In this document: positions 55,146-63,555 of the stretch, piece by piece | How positions within the stretch are numbered: the stretch's first letter is position 1 | Layout: every line of letters starts with the position of its first letter | Source: Lawsonibacter faecis | GTDB taxonomy: Bacteria > Bacillota > Clostridia > Oscillospirales > Oscillospiraceae | DNA: 64,000 nucleotides | Assembly (NCBI RefSeq): GCF_014287675.1 | Contig: NZ_JACOPQ010000002.1 | Location: 372,001-436,000, forward strand | Direction of reading: 5' to 3' | Program-made: the position numbers and the translations under genes | The notes under the pieces: model-generated | Told to the model about the DNA's origin: nothing | Seen by the model: only the letters and a program-made list of their open reading frames with translations | Databases searched by the model: none

Positions 55146-56188
55146 TGAATCCCGTACTGACCATCGACCCGGAGTTCGAGGCGAAATGCCCGCCGCTGAC
55201 CGAGGACGAGCTTTCCCAGCTGGAAGAAAACATCTTAGAGGAAGGGCTGGTGCTCATGCCCCTCATCGTCTGGAACGATACGATTGTAGACGGTCACAAC
55301 CGCTACCGCATCGCGCAGGCGCATCCGGGCATCGAGTTCCGTGTCCATGAAAAGAACTTCAACAATAAATACGAAGCCCTTTCCTGGATTTGCAAGAATC
55401 AGCTTGGGCGGCGCAACCTTACGCCGCAGCAGAAGAAATACCTGATTGGACAGCGATACAAGGCAGAGAAACAAATACACGGCGGCGATAGAAAAAGCGA
55501 GCAGGCAAAATCAAGTTCCCAAAATGGGAACTTGATTTCTCCGCTTAAAACTTGTGACCGTATCGCAGAGGAAACTAATACCAGCAAAAACTATGTAATT
55601 CGTGCAGAGCACTTTTCGGATGGAATTGACGCTGCCGAGGAAGTCCTTCCCGGCATCAAGAACGACCTGTTGCTCGGAAAGTTTAAGCCCAGAGAAACCG
55701 ATGTGGCGGCTGTCGCCCGCGCATCTCCGGAGGAGCGCCGGGAAAAAGCGGAACAGCTCAGGGTGATCCCGGAAAAGAAGCCCAAAGCAGATAAGGAGTC
55801 TGCCCGGAGCGGCACAAAGCGCCAGCAAGAGGTTTATGCGACTATCGACAAAAGCTACGAGGATATGAAGGACTCCAAGCGCGTCACGGAGGATTCGGCA
55901 CTGGTAAGCCTGCGCTATACGGCGCGGAACATGGTCGAGACATGCGACGTGCTTTTTACGAACTTCCCCGGTCTATTGGAAAAGCCGGACTACAAAGATC
56001 AGGTCATTGAAATCATGCAGGAGCCAAAACAATACATTCTCAAATTGGAAGGAGAAACAGACAATGAACAGCATTCAGACACTCTACAAGCTGATGGAGG
56101 TCAGCAGCCGGGATTTGGAGATTCCCGATGCGTACCAGCGCAAGCTGAACACCGAGCGTGTGGCAAAGATCGTGGCCGGGTTCAATGA
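55145..56188 (+). CDS. ParB N-terminal-domain protein
   Basis: 347 residues; its ATG shares a base with the toxin stop. Residues ~1-95 form the ParB/sulfiredoxin-like domain (LSQLEENILEEGLV, VDGHNRYRIAQ). A DNA-binding helix-turn-helix follows (ICKNQLGRRNLTPQQKKYLIGQ; CDRIAEETNTSKNYVIRA). The C-terminal ~40 residues are encoded over the next gene and look unstructured. The gene contains a 13-bp-arm palindrome. A partition or regulatory role for the ICE circle is likely, but no ParA gene is in the window. Confidence 0.87.
   Translation: MNPVLTIDPEFEAKCPPLTEDELSQLEENILEEGLVLMPLIVWNDTIVDGHNRYRIAQAHPGIEFRVHEKNFNNKYEALSWICKNQLGRRNLTPQQKKYLIGQRYKAEKQIHGGDRKSEQAKSSSQNGNLISPLKTCDRIAEETNTSKNYVIRAEHFSDGIDAAEEVLPGIKNDLLLGKFKPRETDVAAVARASPEERREKAEQLRVIPEKKPKADKESARSGTKRQQEVYATIDKSYEDMKDSKRVTEDSALVSLRYTARNMVETCDVLFTNFPGLLEKPDYKDQVIEIMQEPKQYILKLEGETDNEQHSDTLQADGGQQPGFGDSRCVPAQAEHRACGKDRGRVQ
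55508..55538. repeat. Perfect 13-bp-arm palindrome inside the ParB-like gene
   Basis: AAATCAAGTTCCC (55508-55520) and its complement (55526-55538) surround AAAAT. The palindrome is AT-richer than the gene and lies in a linker between the ParB domain and the helix-turn-helix. A ParB-type binding site within its own gene would parallel parS in spo0J. Confidence 0.65.
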
Positions 56189-56840
56189 GCGTATCGCCAA
56201 CGAACCGAAGGTTAGCTTTCGTGACGGTCACTATTATGTGTTTGACGGGCAACATACTATTGTGGCGCGCAAGCACATGAATGGCAATGCCGACCTGCCG
56301 ATCCTCTGTAAGGTGTACTACGGTATGACAGAGGCTGAGGAAGCCCTGCTGTTTGCCATGCAGACCGGCTGCTCCGCAGCCCTGACGCCCAGTGCAAAGC
56401 TCCGCGCCAATCTTCGCGGAAAGGATAAGGCGTCGGGCGAGTTCTACGAGGCCACCGAGGAAGCGGGGCTGCATGTGGGCTTTGAGCGGGGCGGCGGCAC
56501 GGGTCGCATCCTCTGCATCAATACCGCCTTTGCGGAGTTCAGGCGTGCCGGGGCGGAGCTTTATAAGGAAGCGCTCACCATCCTGCTGGAAGCCTGGGAC
56601 GGAGACCCCGATTCCCTCCGAGCCGAGGTGATTCAGGGCATCGTCCACTTCGTGGAGCTGTACCACGGCGAGTACGACCGGGAGCGGCTCATTTACAGCC
56701 TCCGCGCCTACGAGCCCAAGTTTATTTACGCAGCGGGCAAGGCGGAAAAGGAGCTGCGGGGCGTAAAGCGCTACGTCAACCTGTTCTACCGCATCTACAA
56801 CGGCAGGCGCAAGCATTCGACCCTTCCCATGAAGTTCTAA
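56064..56840 (+). CDS. ParB-like protein with DGQHT motif (DUF6551-like)
   Basis: 258 residues from ATG 56064 with GGAAGGAG; it overlaps the preceding gene by 125 nt. The N-terminal domain has LEIPDAYQRKLNTERVAKIV and YYVFDGQHTIVARK, a ParB/DndB-like fold with the D-G-Q-H-T motif. The C-terminal part is helical. It resembles DUF6551 proteins linked to ParB-like genes. Function unknown; possibly a partner of the preceding protein in stability or regulation. Confidence 0.78.
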   Translation: MNSIQTLYKLMEVSSRDLEIPDAYQRKLNTERVAKIVAGFNERIANEPKVSFRDGHYYVFDGQHTIVARKHMNGNADLPILCKVYYGMTEAEEALLFAMQTGCSAALTPSAKLRANLRGKDKASGEFYEATEEAGLHVGFERGGGTGRILCINTAFAEFRRAGAELYKEALTILLEAWDGDPDSLRAEVIQGIVHFVELYHGEYDRERLIYSLRAYEPKFIYAAGKAEKELRGVKRYVNLFYRIYNGRRKHSTLPMKF

Positions 56841-56915
56841 GGGAAGGCAGACCGCAAGAGAAATCGTGCGGTCATTTACATACAAAAACAACGCATAGGA
56901 ATGGAGGTGCGAAAC

Positions 56916-57143
56916 ATGAACTCTGAAACCACTACCACGCTATCCCAGCGTGATGCTTACAAGCTAATGCTGAAAGAGTATCCGGATGTCATGGATATCG
57001 TTCAGATGTGCCAGATACTTGATGTCAGCACGAAAACGGGGTATCGACTGATACGAGAAGGCAAAATCTGCTGCATAAAAGTAGGTCGCGCCTACCGTAT
57101 CCCCAAAGCACATCTTTTTACCTACTTATGCATCGGCTGTTGA
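56916..57143 (+). CDS. xis: Excisionase / MerR-like helix-turn-helix protein
   Basis: 75 residues from ATG 56916 (GGAGGTG). The winged-helix core VMDIVQMCQILDVSTKTGYRLI and CCIKVGRAYRIPKAHLF is typical of Tn916-type excisionases. It lies directly before the integrase gene, where xis is expected. It bends DNA at the ends and directs the integrase toward excision. Confidence 0.88.
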   Translation: MNSETTTTLSQRDAYKLMLKEYPDVMDIVQMCQILDVSTKTGYRLIREGKICCIKVGRAYRIPKAHLFTYLCIGC

Positions 57144-57260
57144 CTGCATGGAGAAATAAATCCGATTGGCGGCATCCTTTCCGCATCAGTTCGAATGATT
57201 TATACTGTTCTCAGGTCAACGGCAGGTGTTGCCCACAACAAGAGAGGAGGATATCTTATT

Positions 57261-58418
57261 ATGGTGGCAGGACACCTTCGTGAGAAAAAGGGCTATTTTT
57301 ATGCCGTACTAAACTACACAGACGCACACGGAAACCGCAAAACAAAGTGGATCGCAACAGGGCTTGCGGTCAAAGGCAACAAGAAACGCGCCGAGGCGTT
57401 CTTACAGGAGCAGCGGCGCAGTTTCCAGGAAGATGTGCCGATTACAGGAGACGTTCTTTTTGCAGACTTCATGGAACAATGGCTTACGGTAATAAAGAGT
57501 TCCGTGGCGGTGACAACTTTCGCCTCATACTCCAATATGGTCAAAAAAGTAATCGTGCCGTATTTCAGAGAACGGCAGATTGCATTGCAGGAGCTGTCGG
57601 CAAAACACATCCAGGATTTTTACCTGAAGGAACTGGAACGTGTGAGCGCGTCCTCGGTTATTCATTATCACGCAAACATCCACAAGGCGTTGAAGTATGC
57701 TGTCAAGCTCGACCTAATCTCCAGTAATCCTGCCGATAAGATCGAAAGACCAAAGAAGGAGCGTTTTATGGCAAACTTTTACGATGCCGATGAAGTGAAC
57801 AGGCTTTTTGAAATCTCCAAAGGCACCAAACTTGAAATCCCCATTCTCTTTGGTGCTTTCTATGGGATGCGGCGCAGCGAGACCCTCGGTATGAAATGGG
57901 ATGCCATCGACTTTGAGCGCGACACAATCACCATCCGGCATACGCTTACAACCGTTGCCCTTGATGGAAAGCGTATTACGGTCGCAGAAGATCGGACGAA
58001 AAATAAGTCCAGCATGAGAACGCTGCCACTGGTTCCTTTCGTAAAGGAACGGCTTCTGGAGCTTAAAGCAGAACAGGAGGAAAACCGGCGTTTATGCGGG
58101 CGATCCTATGTGAAAGATTACACGGGCTATGTGTGTATCAATGAAATCGGAGATATCATCAAGCCTAATTATGTTTCCTGCGGATTCCCGAAGCTTCTGG
58201 AGGAACACGGATTGCGCAGAGTGCGCTATCACGATTTGAGACATAGCTGCGCCTCGCTGCTTCTCGCCAACGGCGTTCCGATGAAGCAGATTCAAGAATG
58301 GCTCGGGCACAGCGACTTCTCAACTACGGCAAACATTTACGCACACCTTGAGTACAGTTCAAAAGTTATCTCCGCAGATGCAATGCTTGCTGGCTTAGGG
58401 ATAGGAAACCGGGAATAA
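57261..58418 (+). CDS. int: Tyrosine recombinase / integrase
   Basis: 385 residues from ATG 57261 (GAGAGGAGG). An AP2-like arm-binding N-terminal domain (residues 1-60, GYFYAVLNYTDAHGNRK) is followed by a SAM-like core-binding domain and the catalytic domain. Catalytic residues: Arg in YGMRRSETLG (~202), HDLRHSCAS (~325), GHSD (~348) and Tyr in ANIYAHLEY (~359). The set is complete. It inserts and excises the ICE at the adjacent tRNA-Ser 3' end. Confidence 0.97.
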   Translation: MVAGHLREKKGYFYAVLNYTDAHGNRKTKWIATGLAVKGNKKRAEAFLQEQRRSFQEDVPITGDVLFADFMEQWLTVIKSSVAVTTFASYSNMVKKVIVPYFRERQIALQELSAKHIQDFYLKELERVSASSVIHYHANIHKALKYAVKLDLISSNPADKIERPKKERFMANFYDADEVNRLFEISKGTKLEIPILFGAFYGMRRSETLGMKWDAIDFERDTITIRHTLTTVALDGKRITVAEDRTKNKSSMRTLPLVPFVKERLLELKAEQEENRRLCGRSYVKDYTGYVCINEIGDIIKPNYVSCGFPKLLEEHGLRRVRYHDLRHSCASLLLANGVPMKQIQEWLGHSDFSTTANIYAHLEYSSKVISADAMLAGLGIGNRE

Positions 58419-58447
58419 AAAAGAGAAGCCGGCAAAACCGGCTTCTC
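58417..58447 (-). terminator. Terminator of tRNA-Ser (minus strand), overlapping the int stop
   Basis: GAGAAGCCGG/CCGGCTTCTC (10 bp, loop CAAAA) is followed on the minus strand by six T. It is on the ICE side of the junction, so the ICE supplies the tRNA terminator. Confidence 0.85.
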
Positions 58448-58451
58448 AGGT

Positions 58452-58480
58452 TGGCGGAGGGTTAGGGATTCGAACCCTAG
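58452..58480. other. attR: Probable attachment site (right end of the ICE) in the tRNA 3' part
   Basis: Tyrosine integrases of this type usually recombine in the T-arm/acceptor 3' end of a tRNA, which is rebuilt on insertion. The integrase gene is 33 nt away. The matching direct repeat at the left end is outside the window, so the core length is unknown. Confidence 0.55.
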
Positions 58481-58539
58481 GTGCCTTGCGGCACACGACT
58501 TTTCGAGAGTCGCACCTTCGACCACTCGGACAACCCTCC
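58452..58539 (-). tRNA. serU: tRNA-Ser (anticodon CGA)
   Basis: 88 nt on the minus strand: acceptor GGAGGGT/ACCCTCC, anticodon stem CGACT/AGTCG with loop CTCGAAA (anticodon CGA), long variable arm GTGCC-GCAA-GGCAC, T-arm TAGGG-TTCGAAT-CCCTA, discriminator G and encoded CCA. It looks intact. The 3' end faces the integrase. Confidence 0.97.
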
Positions 58540-58655
58540 AAGTTGTATCTTCACCCAATCCGCTTTGGAAAATGGGGAGAACTGATGGGGAGAACTCAAA
58601 GATTTTTTTGTTTTCGAACCCTCGAAAACCTGCATAAATCAAGACTTTTTCGGGT

Positions 58656-58720
58656 GGAGCGTTCCACGAAGCGATTCCGATTTCGAGTCAAGCTCGTTAT
58701 GACCACTTCGATACCGCTCC
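58656..58720 (-). pseudogene. tRNA-Ser-like relic lacking the T-arm
   Basis: On the minus strand GGAGCGGTATCGAAGTGG starts a typical Ser tRNA 5' half with a D-arm and an anticodon-like loop GACTCGAAATC (CGA again). GGAGCG pairs with CGCTCC 55 nt later, but the variable arm is shortened, the anticodon stem is weak and there is no T-arm. It looks like a deleted tRNA-Ser copy next to the intact gene. Confidence 0.5.
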
Positions 58721-58817
58721 GTGCAGCCTTAATAAGATACCGCATTTACGGGTTTTTGTCAATGTTTAAGACCCGCGTGTTTTCGCTTTTTTGTGCATGT
58801 TCGGCATGATATTGCGC

Positions 58818-58842
58818 ACTCGCGGTAAATGCCGCGAGTTTT
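58818..58842 (+). terminator. Hairpin with T-run upstream of the solute-binding protein gene
   Basis: ACTCGCGG/CCGCGAGT (8 bp, loop TAAATG) followed by TTTT. No gene upstream on this strand other than int, so it may end read-through from the ICE. Confidence 0.65.
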
Positions 58843-58856
58843 GATTGAAATGGTGA

Positions 58857-58886
58857 TTGACCGGTGGTAAAATAAGCTAATATTAT
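58857..58886 (+). promoter_or_regulatory. Promoter of the solute-binding protein gene
   Basis: TTGACC, 18 nt, TATTAT, 28 nt before the start codon. Confidence 0.65.
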
Positions 58887-58914
58887 AAAAGCGATTTTAT
58901 GGAGGATGGATCAA

Positions 58915-60372
58915 ATGAAGCTGTGGAGAAGAGTACTGGCGCTGGGGCTGTGCGCGGCGTCCTGCCTGACGCTCCTGGGAGGGTGCGCCGGAGAAGGCGC
59001 TGGAAAAGGCAAAGACCCGCTGGCAATCACCATCTGGCATTACTACAACAGCGACCAGCAGCAGATCTTCGATCAGCTGGTGCAGGAGTACAACGAGTCC
59101 GTCGGCGCGGAGCAGGGCGTGGTGGTGGTGGCCCACAGCTACGGCGGCGTGAACGAGCTCAACGAGAAGGTGCTGGACGCGGTCCACGGCAGAGTGGGCG
59201 CGGAGGAGGTGCCCGACGTGTTCGCCTCCTATGCCGACACCGCCTATGAGATCAGCAGCATGGGCAGGGTGGCCGACATCTCCCAGTACCTGACCGCGGA
59301 GGAGCAGGCCCGGTACGTGACCTCCTACCTGGATGAGGGGCGCTTTGAGGAGGGGGCGGGCTTCCGGATCTTCCCCATTGCCAAGGCTACGGAGCTGCTC
59401 TTCCTCAACGAGACCGTCTGGGAGGAATTCTGTGCGGCCACCGGGACCGGGGAGGACGCGCTTACCACCTGGGAGGGCGTAACCGCCGTGTCCGAGGCCT
59501 ACTACGACTGGACCGACGGGCAGACCCCCGACGTGCCCGACGACGGCAGGGCCTTCTTCGGCCGGGACGCCTTCGCCAACTACATCATCATCGGCAGCAT
59601 GCAGCTCGGCGTGGAGCTGTTCCAGGTGAAGGACGGCAAGGTCACGCTGAATGTGGACGAGGCCGTCATGCGCCGCCTGTGGGACAACTACTACGTGCCC
59701 TACGTCAACGGCTGGTTCACCGCCAAGGGCCGCTTCCGCAGCGACGACATCCGCACCGGCGACCTGGTTGCCTGCGTGGGTTCCAGCAGCGGCGCGTCCT
59801 TCTTCACCTCTGAGGTCACCCAGGACGACGGCAGCACCTACCCTATCGTCGGGGGCGTGCGCGCCCTGCCCAATTTTGCCGGAACCGACCCGATGGCGGT
59901 CCAGCAGGGGGCGGGCATGGTGGTCACCAAATCCAACGCCGAGCGGGAGAAGGCGGCGGTGGACTTCCTCAAGTGGTTTACCCAGCCGGAGCAGAACGTC
60001 CGCTTCGCCATGGCCTCGGGCTACCTGCCCGTGACCTACGAGGGCAATGATACCGAGCGCATCGCCCTGACGGCGGAGGAGAACGGCCAGGCCATGTCCA
60101 AGGTCCTGAAGGAGAGCGTGGACATCGGCGTGGCCATGACGGGGGAGTACGCCCTCTATACCAGCAAGGCGTTTGAGCACGGCTCCGCCGCCCGCGCCGT
60201 GGCGGAGAGCTCCATGAAGGACAAGGCGGCCGGAGACCGCTCTGAGGTGGAGGCGCTGATGGCCTCCGGCCTCTCCCGTGGGGAGGCTGTGGCCCGGTAC
60301 GACACCGAGGAGAATTTCCAGGCCTGGCTCCAGGCCTTCCGGCAGGCGCTGGAGAGCGCCGTCGCGGAGTAA
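58915..60372 (+). CDS. Extracellular solute-binding lipoprotein (ABC SBP family 1 type)
   Basis: 485 residues from ATG 58915; the ATG at 58906 touches GGAGG, so the second is better. Lipobox LGGC places the modified Cys at 24. The mature part has SBP-like ITIWHYYNSDQQQIFDQLVQEYN and later VGGVRALPNFAGTDPMAVQQGAG and FLKWFTQPEQN. Family members bind sugars or peptides. No permease or ATPase gene is near; instead a Cache-GGDEF-EAL gene follows 30 nt later, so it may act as a sensor subunit. Confidence 0.9.
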   Translation: MKLWRRVLALGLCAASCLTLLGGCAGEGAGKGKDPLAITIWHYYNSDQQQIFDQLVQEYNESVGAEQGVVVVAHSYGGVNELNEKVLDAVHGRVGAEEVPDVFASYADTAYEISSMGRVADISQYLTAEEQARYVTSYLDEGRFEEGAGFRIFPIAKATELLFLNETVWEEFCAATGTGEDALTTWEGVTAVSEAYYDWTDGQTPDVPDDGRAFFGRDAFANYIIIGSMQLGVELFQVKDGKVTLNVDEAVMRRLWDNYYVPYVNGWFTAKGRFRSDDIRTGDLVACVGSSSGASFFTSEVTQDDGSTYPIVGGVRALPNFAGTDPMAVQQGAGMVVTKSNAEREKAAVDFLKWFTQPEQNVRFAMASGYLPVTYEGNDTERIALTAEENGQAMSKVLKESVDIGVAMTGEYALYTSKAFEHGSAARAVAESSMKDKAAGDRSEVEALMASGLSRGEAVARYDTEENFQAWLQAFRQALESAVAE

Positions 60373-60402
60373 AAAAGCCGGAAGCTCCGGCCGAGAGAGG
60401 AG

Positions 60403-63400
60403 ATGAGCCGATTGGAGAGACGAAAGCAGCGGTCCAGGACAACATTTCGCAGGATGCTGGCCCTGCTCCTGGCGGTACTGCTGATCCAACTGCTCATCTA
60501 CCTGATCGTCTTTTTCAAGGGGGGCATCCTGGAACAGACGGAGGACAATGCCTTCTATATCCTCAGTGAGCGCACGGCGAACCGGAAGGTATACCTGGAA
60601 AACGACATGGTCAGCCGCTGGTCCAACCTGGCCGAGGGGGAGAGCGAGGTCCTGACCGCGGTGTCCGCCGTGCTGGAGCGGCACGGCGTGGGGATAGAGG
60701 CCCTTATGACCGATCAGGCCCTCTGCCAGGAGGTGGTGGCGTCCACGGCGGACGACATCGTCTCCATGCTCCGCCGCAACGGGGTCACCGGCGCCTTCCT
60801 GGTGCTGGACTGTCCGGGGGAGAACGAGGCACGGCCCGGCGTCTACATCCGGGATTACGACCCCGCCAGCTTTTCCGCGGACAACAAGGACCTGCTGATG
60901 GAGCGGGGCCTGCCTGAGATGGGCCGTATTCTGGGCATCACCATGGACAGCTACTGGAGCGCCCTGTACCGCTTCCGCGGGGAGGACGCAGCCTTCTTCC
61001 ACGAACCGGTGGACGCGGCGAGGAGCGCGCCGGTCCGGGACCGCAAGAGCCAGTACTTCGGCCACTGGAGCGGCCGTTTTTCCCTGAGCGAATCGGACCG
61101 GCCGGTGGCGGCCTACTCCATTCCGCTGATCTGGGAGGACGGCACGGTGTTCGGCGTGCTGGGCGTGGACCTGACGGTGGACTATCTGGCCGAGCAGCTC
61201 AAGTACGACGAGCTGGGGGAGGAGCGCTCGGGCGCGTACTTCCTGGGCATCAGCCGGGACGGCGGGACGACCTACGAGACGGTCTGCACCAGCGGCCCCA
61301 ATTTCCGGGCCTATTTCGGCCAGGCGGACACCCTGGCCGTGGAGGCCGGCCGGCACGAGAACATTGTGACCCTGGGCAGCGACAGCTATACGGACAGCAC
61401 CATCTACGGCGCGGTGCAGAGGCTGAAGCTCTACAACACCAACACGCCCTTCGAGGGCGAGGTGTGGGCGCTGATCGGCATCATCAGCGGCGAGCACCTG
61501 CTCAGCTTCTCACACCAGATACGCTCCATGCTGCTGGTGTCCACCCTGGTGTCCCTGCTGCTGGGACTGGTGCTGACTATCCTGGCGACGAAGAACTTCA
61601 CGAAGCCCATCGCCGATCTGGTGGACGATCTGCAGAGGAGCGACCCGGATAAGCCCATCCGCCTGCGGCGCATCAACATCACTGAGATTGACGCGCTGAC
61701 CGGGGCGGTGGAGGACCTCTCCAACGCGGCGGCGGAGTCGGCCTCCCGCATCTCCAAAATCGTGGCCATGTCCCATATCCCCATCGGCGTGTGCGAGTAC
61801 AAGAAGGGCGGGGACCGGGCCTTCTGCAGCCGCAACCTGTTCACGGTGCTGGACTGGCCCGAGCGCCCCGAGGGGGACGCTTATCTCCCCCGGGAGGAGT
61901 TCGACCGCCGCATCGAGGAGATTACCAGGCGGGGCGGCGCCGGGCCGGGAGAGGAACAGGTCTTCCGCCTGTCCCGGGAGGGCGGGCGGGACCGCTGGGT
62001 CCAGCTCTTCTACCGGGAAGAGGGGGAGACCGTCCTCAGCGCGTTCCTGGACGTGACGGACGATGTGGAGGCCAAGCGGAAGATTGAGTACGAGCGGGAT
62101 TTTGACATTCTCACCGACCTCTATAACCGCCGGGCCTTCGACGAGCACATGGACAATCTCTTCAACGGGCGGGGGCCGGGCGCACTGAAGGTGGCCGCGC
62201 TGCTCATGCTGGACCTGGACAACCTCAAGTACGTCAACGACGGCTACGGGCACGACAGCGGCGACCGCTACATCCAGGCGTTTGCCCACTGCCTGGAGTA
62301 CTTCTACGGCTGCCGCAGCGTGGTGGGCCGCCGGTCCGGCGATGAGTTCAACGTCTTTCTCTACGGGTATGAGAGCCGGGAGGAGCTGCGGAAAAACGTG
62401 GCTGAGTTCTGGACGCTGGTGGGGGAGACCCACATTACCCTGCCCACCGGGGAGCAGATGCGGGTGCGGGCCTCCGGCGGCCTTGCGTGGTATCCCGACG
62501 ATGCGGACAATTACGAGCAGCTGCTCCGGCTGGCGGATTTCGCCATGTACAGCATCAAACACACGGTAAAGGGGAGCATCCAGGAGTTCAGCCGGGAGGA
62601 GTACGGGCGCAAATCCATCCTCATCCAGGGGCAGGACGCCCTCAACCAGCTCATCGACGGGCGCATGGTGCGCTATGCCGTCCAGCCCGTGGTCTCGGCG
62701 CGGGACGGGGCTGTTTACGGCTACGAATTCCTCATGCGGCCCACGCTGAAGCAGCTGTCCAGCCTTCAGGACCTTTTCCTGCTGGCCAAGGCCCAGTCCA
62801 AGCTCCTCCAGCTGGAGGAGCTGACCTGGTTTGAGGCGATGGACGCCTTTGCGCGCCTGACCCGCAGCGGCGCGCTGGGGGGAGAGGCGCGGGCCTTCAT
62901 CAACTCCATCGGCAACCAGTACCTCACCTCGGACGACGAAAAGCGGCTGGAGCGCAAGTACGGGGACCTGCTCAGCCGGTTGGTCATAGAGATCACGGAG
63001 AACGAGGAGACCAGCGCGGAGCTCACCGAGCGCAAGAAGGCGGCCGCCGCCGCGTGGGGCGCGCAGATTGCGCTGGACGACTTCGGCACCGGCTTCAACA
63101 GCGAGAGAATCCTGGTGGATATCGCGCCGGATATTGTGAAGGTGGACATCTCCATTGTCCGGGAGATCAATTTAAACCCCAACCGGCAGGCCCTGCTGCG
63201 CAACCTCATCGGCTACGCCAGGGAGCGGGGCATTATGGTGCTGGCCGAGGGGGTGGAGACCCGGGAGGAGCTTGAGACCCTCATCGCCATGGGGGTGGAC
63301 TATCTGCAGGGCTTTTACCTGGCCCGGCCCGATTTCGGGGTGCCCAAGGTGCCTGTGGGGGTCGTGGAGGAGATTGGGAAGTTCTACCGGGAATACCGTA

Positions 63401-63405
63401 CATAA
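60403..63405 (+). CDS. Cache-HAMP-GGDEF-EAL cyclic-di-GMP enzyme
   Basis: 1000 residues after GAGAGGAG. A membrane helix (~18-38), a large outer dCache-like domain (~45-365), a second helix (~372-393), HAMP, a PAS-like segment (~450-560), then GGDEF (RRSGDEF near 645, a usable variant; no RxxD inhibitory site upstream) and EAL (YEFLMRP near 773 for EAL; ITENEE, DDFGTGF, KVD, AEGVE present). Both activities look possible. It probably reads the binding state of the preceding lipoprotein and sets c-di-GMP levels. Confidence 0.93.
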   Translation: MSRLERRKQRSRTTFRRMLALLLAVLLIQLLIYLIVFFKGGILEQTEDNAFYILSERTANRKVYLENDMVSRWSNLAEGESEVLTAVSAVLERHGVGIEALMTDQALCQEVVASTADDIVSMLRRNGVTGAFLVLDCPGENEARPGVYIRDYDPASFSADNKDLLMERGLPEMGRILGITMDSYWSALYRFRGEDAAFFHEPVDAARSAPVRDRKSQYFGHWSGRFSLSESDRPVAAYSIPLIWEDGTVFGVLGVDLTVDYLAEQLKYDELGEERSGAYFLGISRDGGTTYETVCTSGPNFRAYFGQADTLAVEAGRHENIVTLGSDSYTDSTIYGAVQRLKLYNTNTPFEGEVWALIGIISGEHLLSFSHQIRSMLLVSTLVSLLLGLVLTILATKNFTKPIADLVDDLQRSDPDKPIRLRRINITEIDALTGAVEDLSNAAAESASRISKIVAMSHIPIGVCEYKKGGDRAFCSRNLFTVLDWPERPEGDAYLPREEFDRRIEEITRRGGAGPGEEQVFRLSREGGRDRWVQLFYREEGETVLSAFLDVTDDVEAKRKIEYERDFDILTDLYNRRAFDEHMDNLFNGRGPGALKVAALLMLDLDNLKYVNDGYGHDSGDRYIQAFAHCLEYFYGCRSVVGRRSGDEFNVFLYGYESREELRKNVAEFWTLVGETHITLPTGEQMRVRASGGLAWYPDDADNYEQLLRLADFAMYSIKHTVKGSIQEFSREEYGRKSILIQGQDALNQLIDGRMVRYAVQPVVSARDGAVYGYEFLMRPTLKQLSSLQDLFLLAKAQSKLLQLEELTWFEAMDAFARLTRSGALGGEARAFINSIGNQYLTSDDEKRLERKYGDLLSRLVIEITENEETSAELTERKKAAAAAWGAQIALDDFGTGFNSERILVDIAPDIVKVDISIVREINLNPNRQALLRNLIGYARERGIMVLAEGVETREELETLIAMGVDYLQGFYLARPDFGVPKVPVGVVEEIGKFYREYRT

Positions 63406-63408
63406 AAC

Positions 63409-63441
63409 CGGAAGCGCCGCCCCGGAGGGGCGGCGCTTCCG
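63409..63441 (+). terminator. Strong GC hairpin after the GGDEF-EAL gene
   Basis: A perfect 15-bp stem (63409-63423 with 63427-63441) with a 3-nt loop; only a loose T-rich tail (GCAGTCTTTC) follows. It may also end the minus-strand gene on the right. Confidence 0.75.
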
Positions 63442-63555
63442 CAGTCTTTCAAAAAAACCTCCGCAGAAAAAGCCCCGCAGAGCTGCGCCGCCCGCGGGCG
63501 GCGCAGTCAAATGGATATCGGTCATTTCCGGGGACAGGGGGCATGGGGCCTTCCG

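Larger units (their letters stand above)
1..58480. mobile_element. Integrated conjugative element, Tn1549/CTn-like; right end at tRNA-Ser, left end outside window
   Basis: A nearly continuous set of conjugation genes (VirD4, TrbL-like, PrgI, VirB4, NlpC/P60, topoisomerase III, MobC, relaxase) ends in excisionase and tyrosine integrase genes that abut the 3' end of a tRNA-Ser gene. This is the standard layout of a tRNA-targeted ICE. The right boundary is taken as the 3' part of the tRNA; the exact core is inferred because the other attachment copy is not in the window. Two AT-richer cargo blocks and an AbiE module interrupt the GC-rich backbone, so the element is mosaic. Confidence 0.93.

Noticed and set aside
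58897..61497. 866-codon open frame on the minus strand
   Set aside because: It lies opposite the lipoprotein and GGDEF-EAL genes, has low-complexity composition and no domain or ribosome-binding site. High GC keeps antisense frames open.
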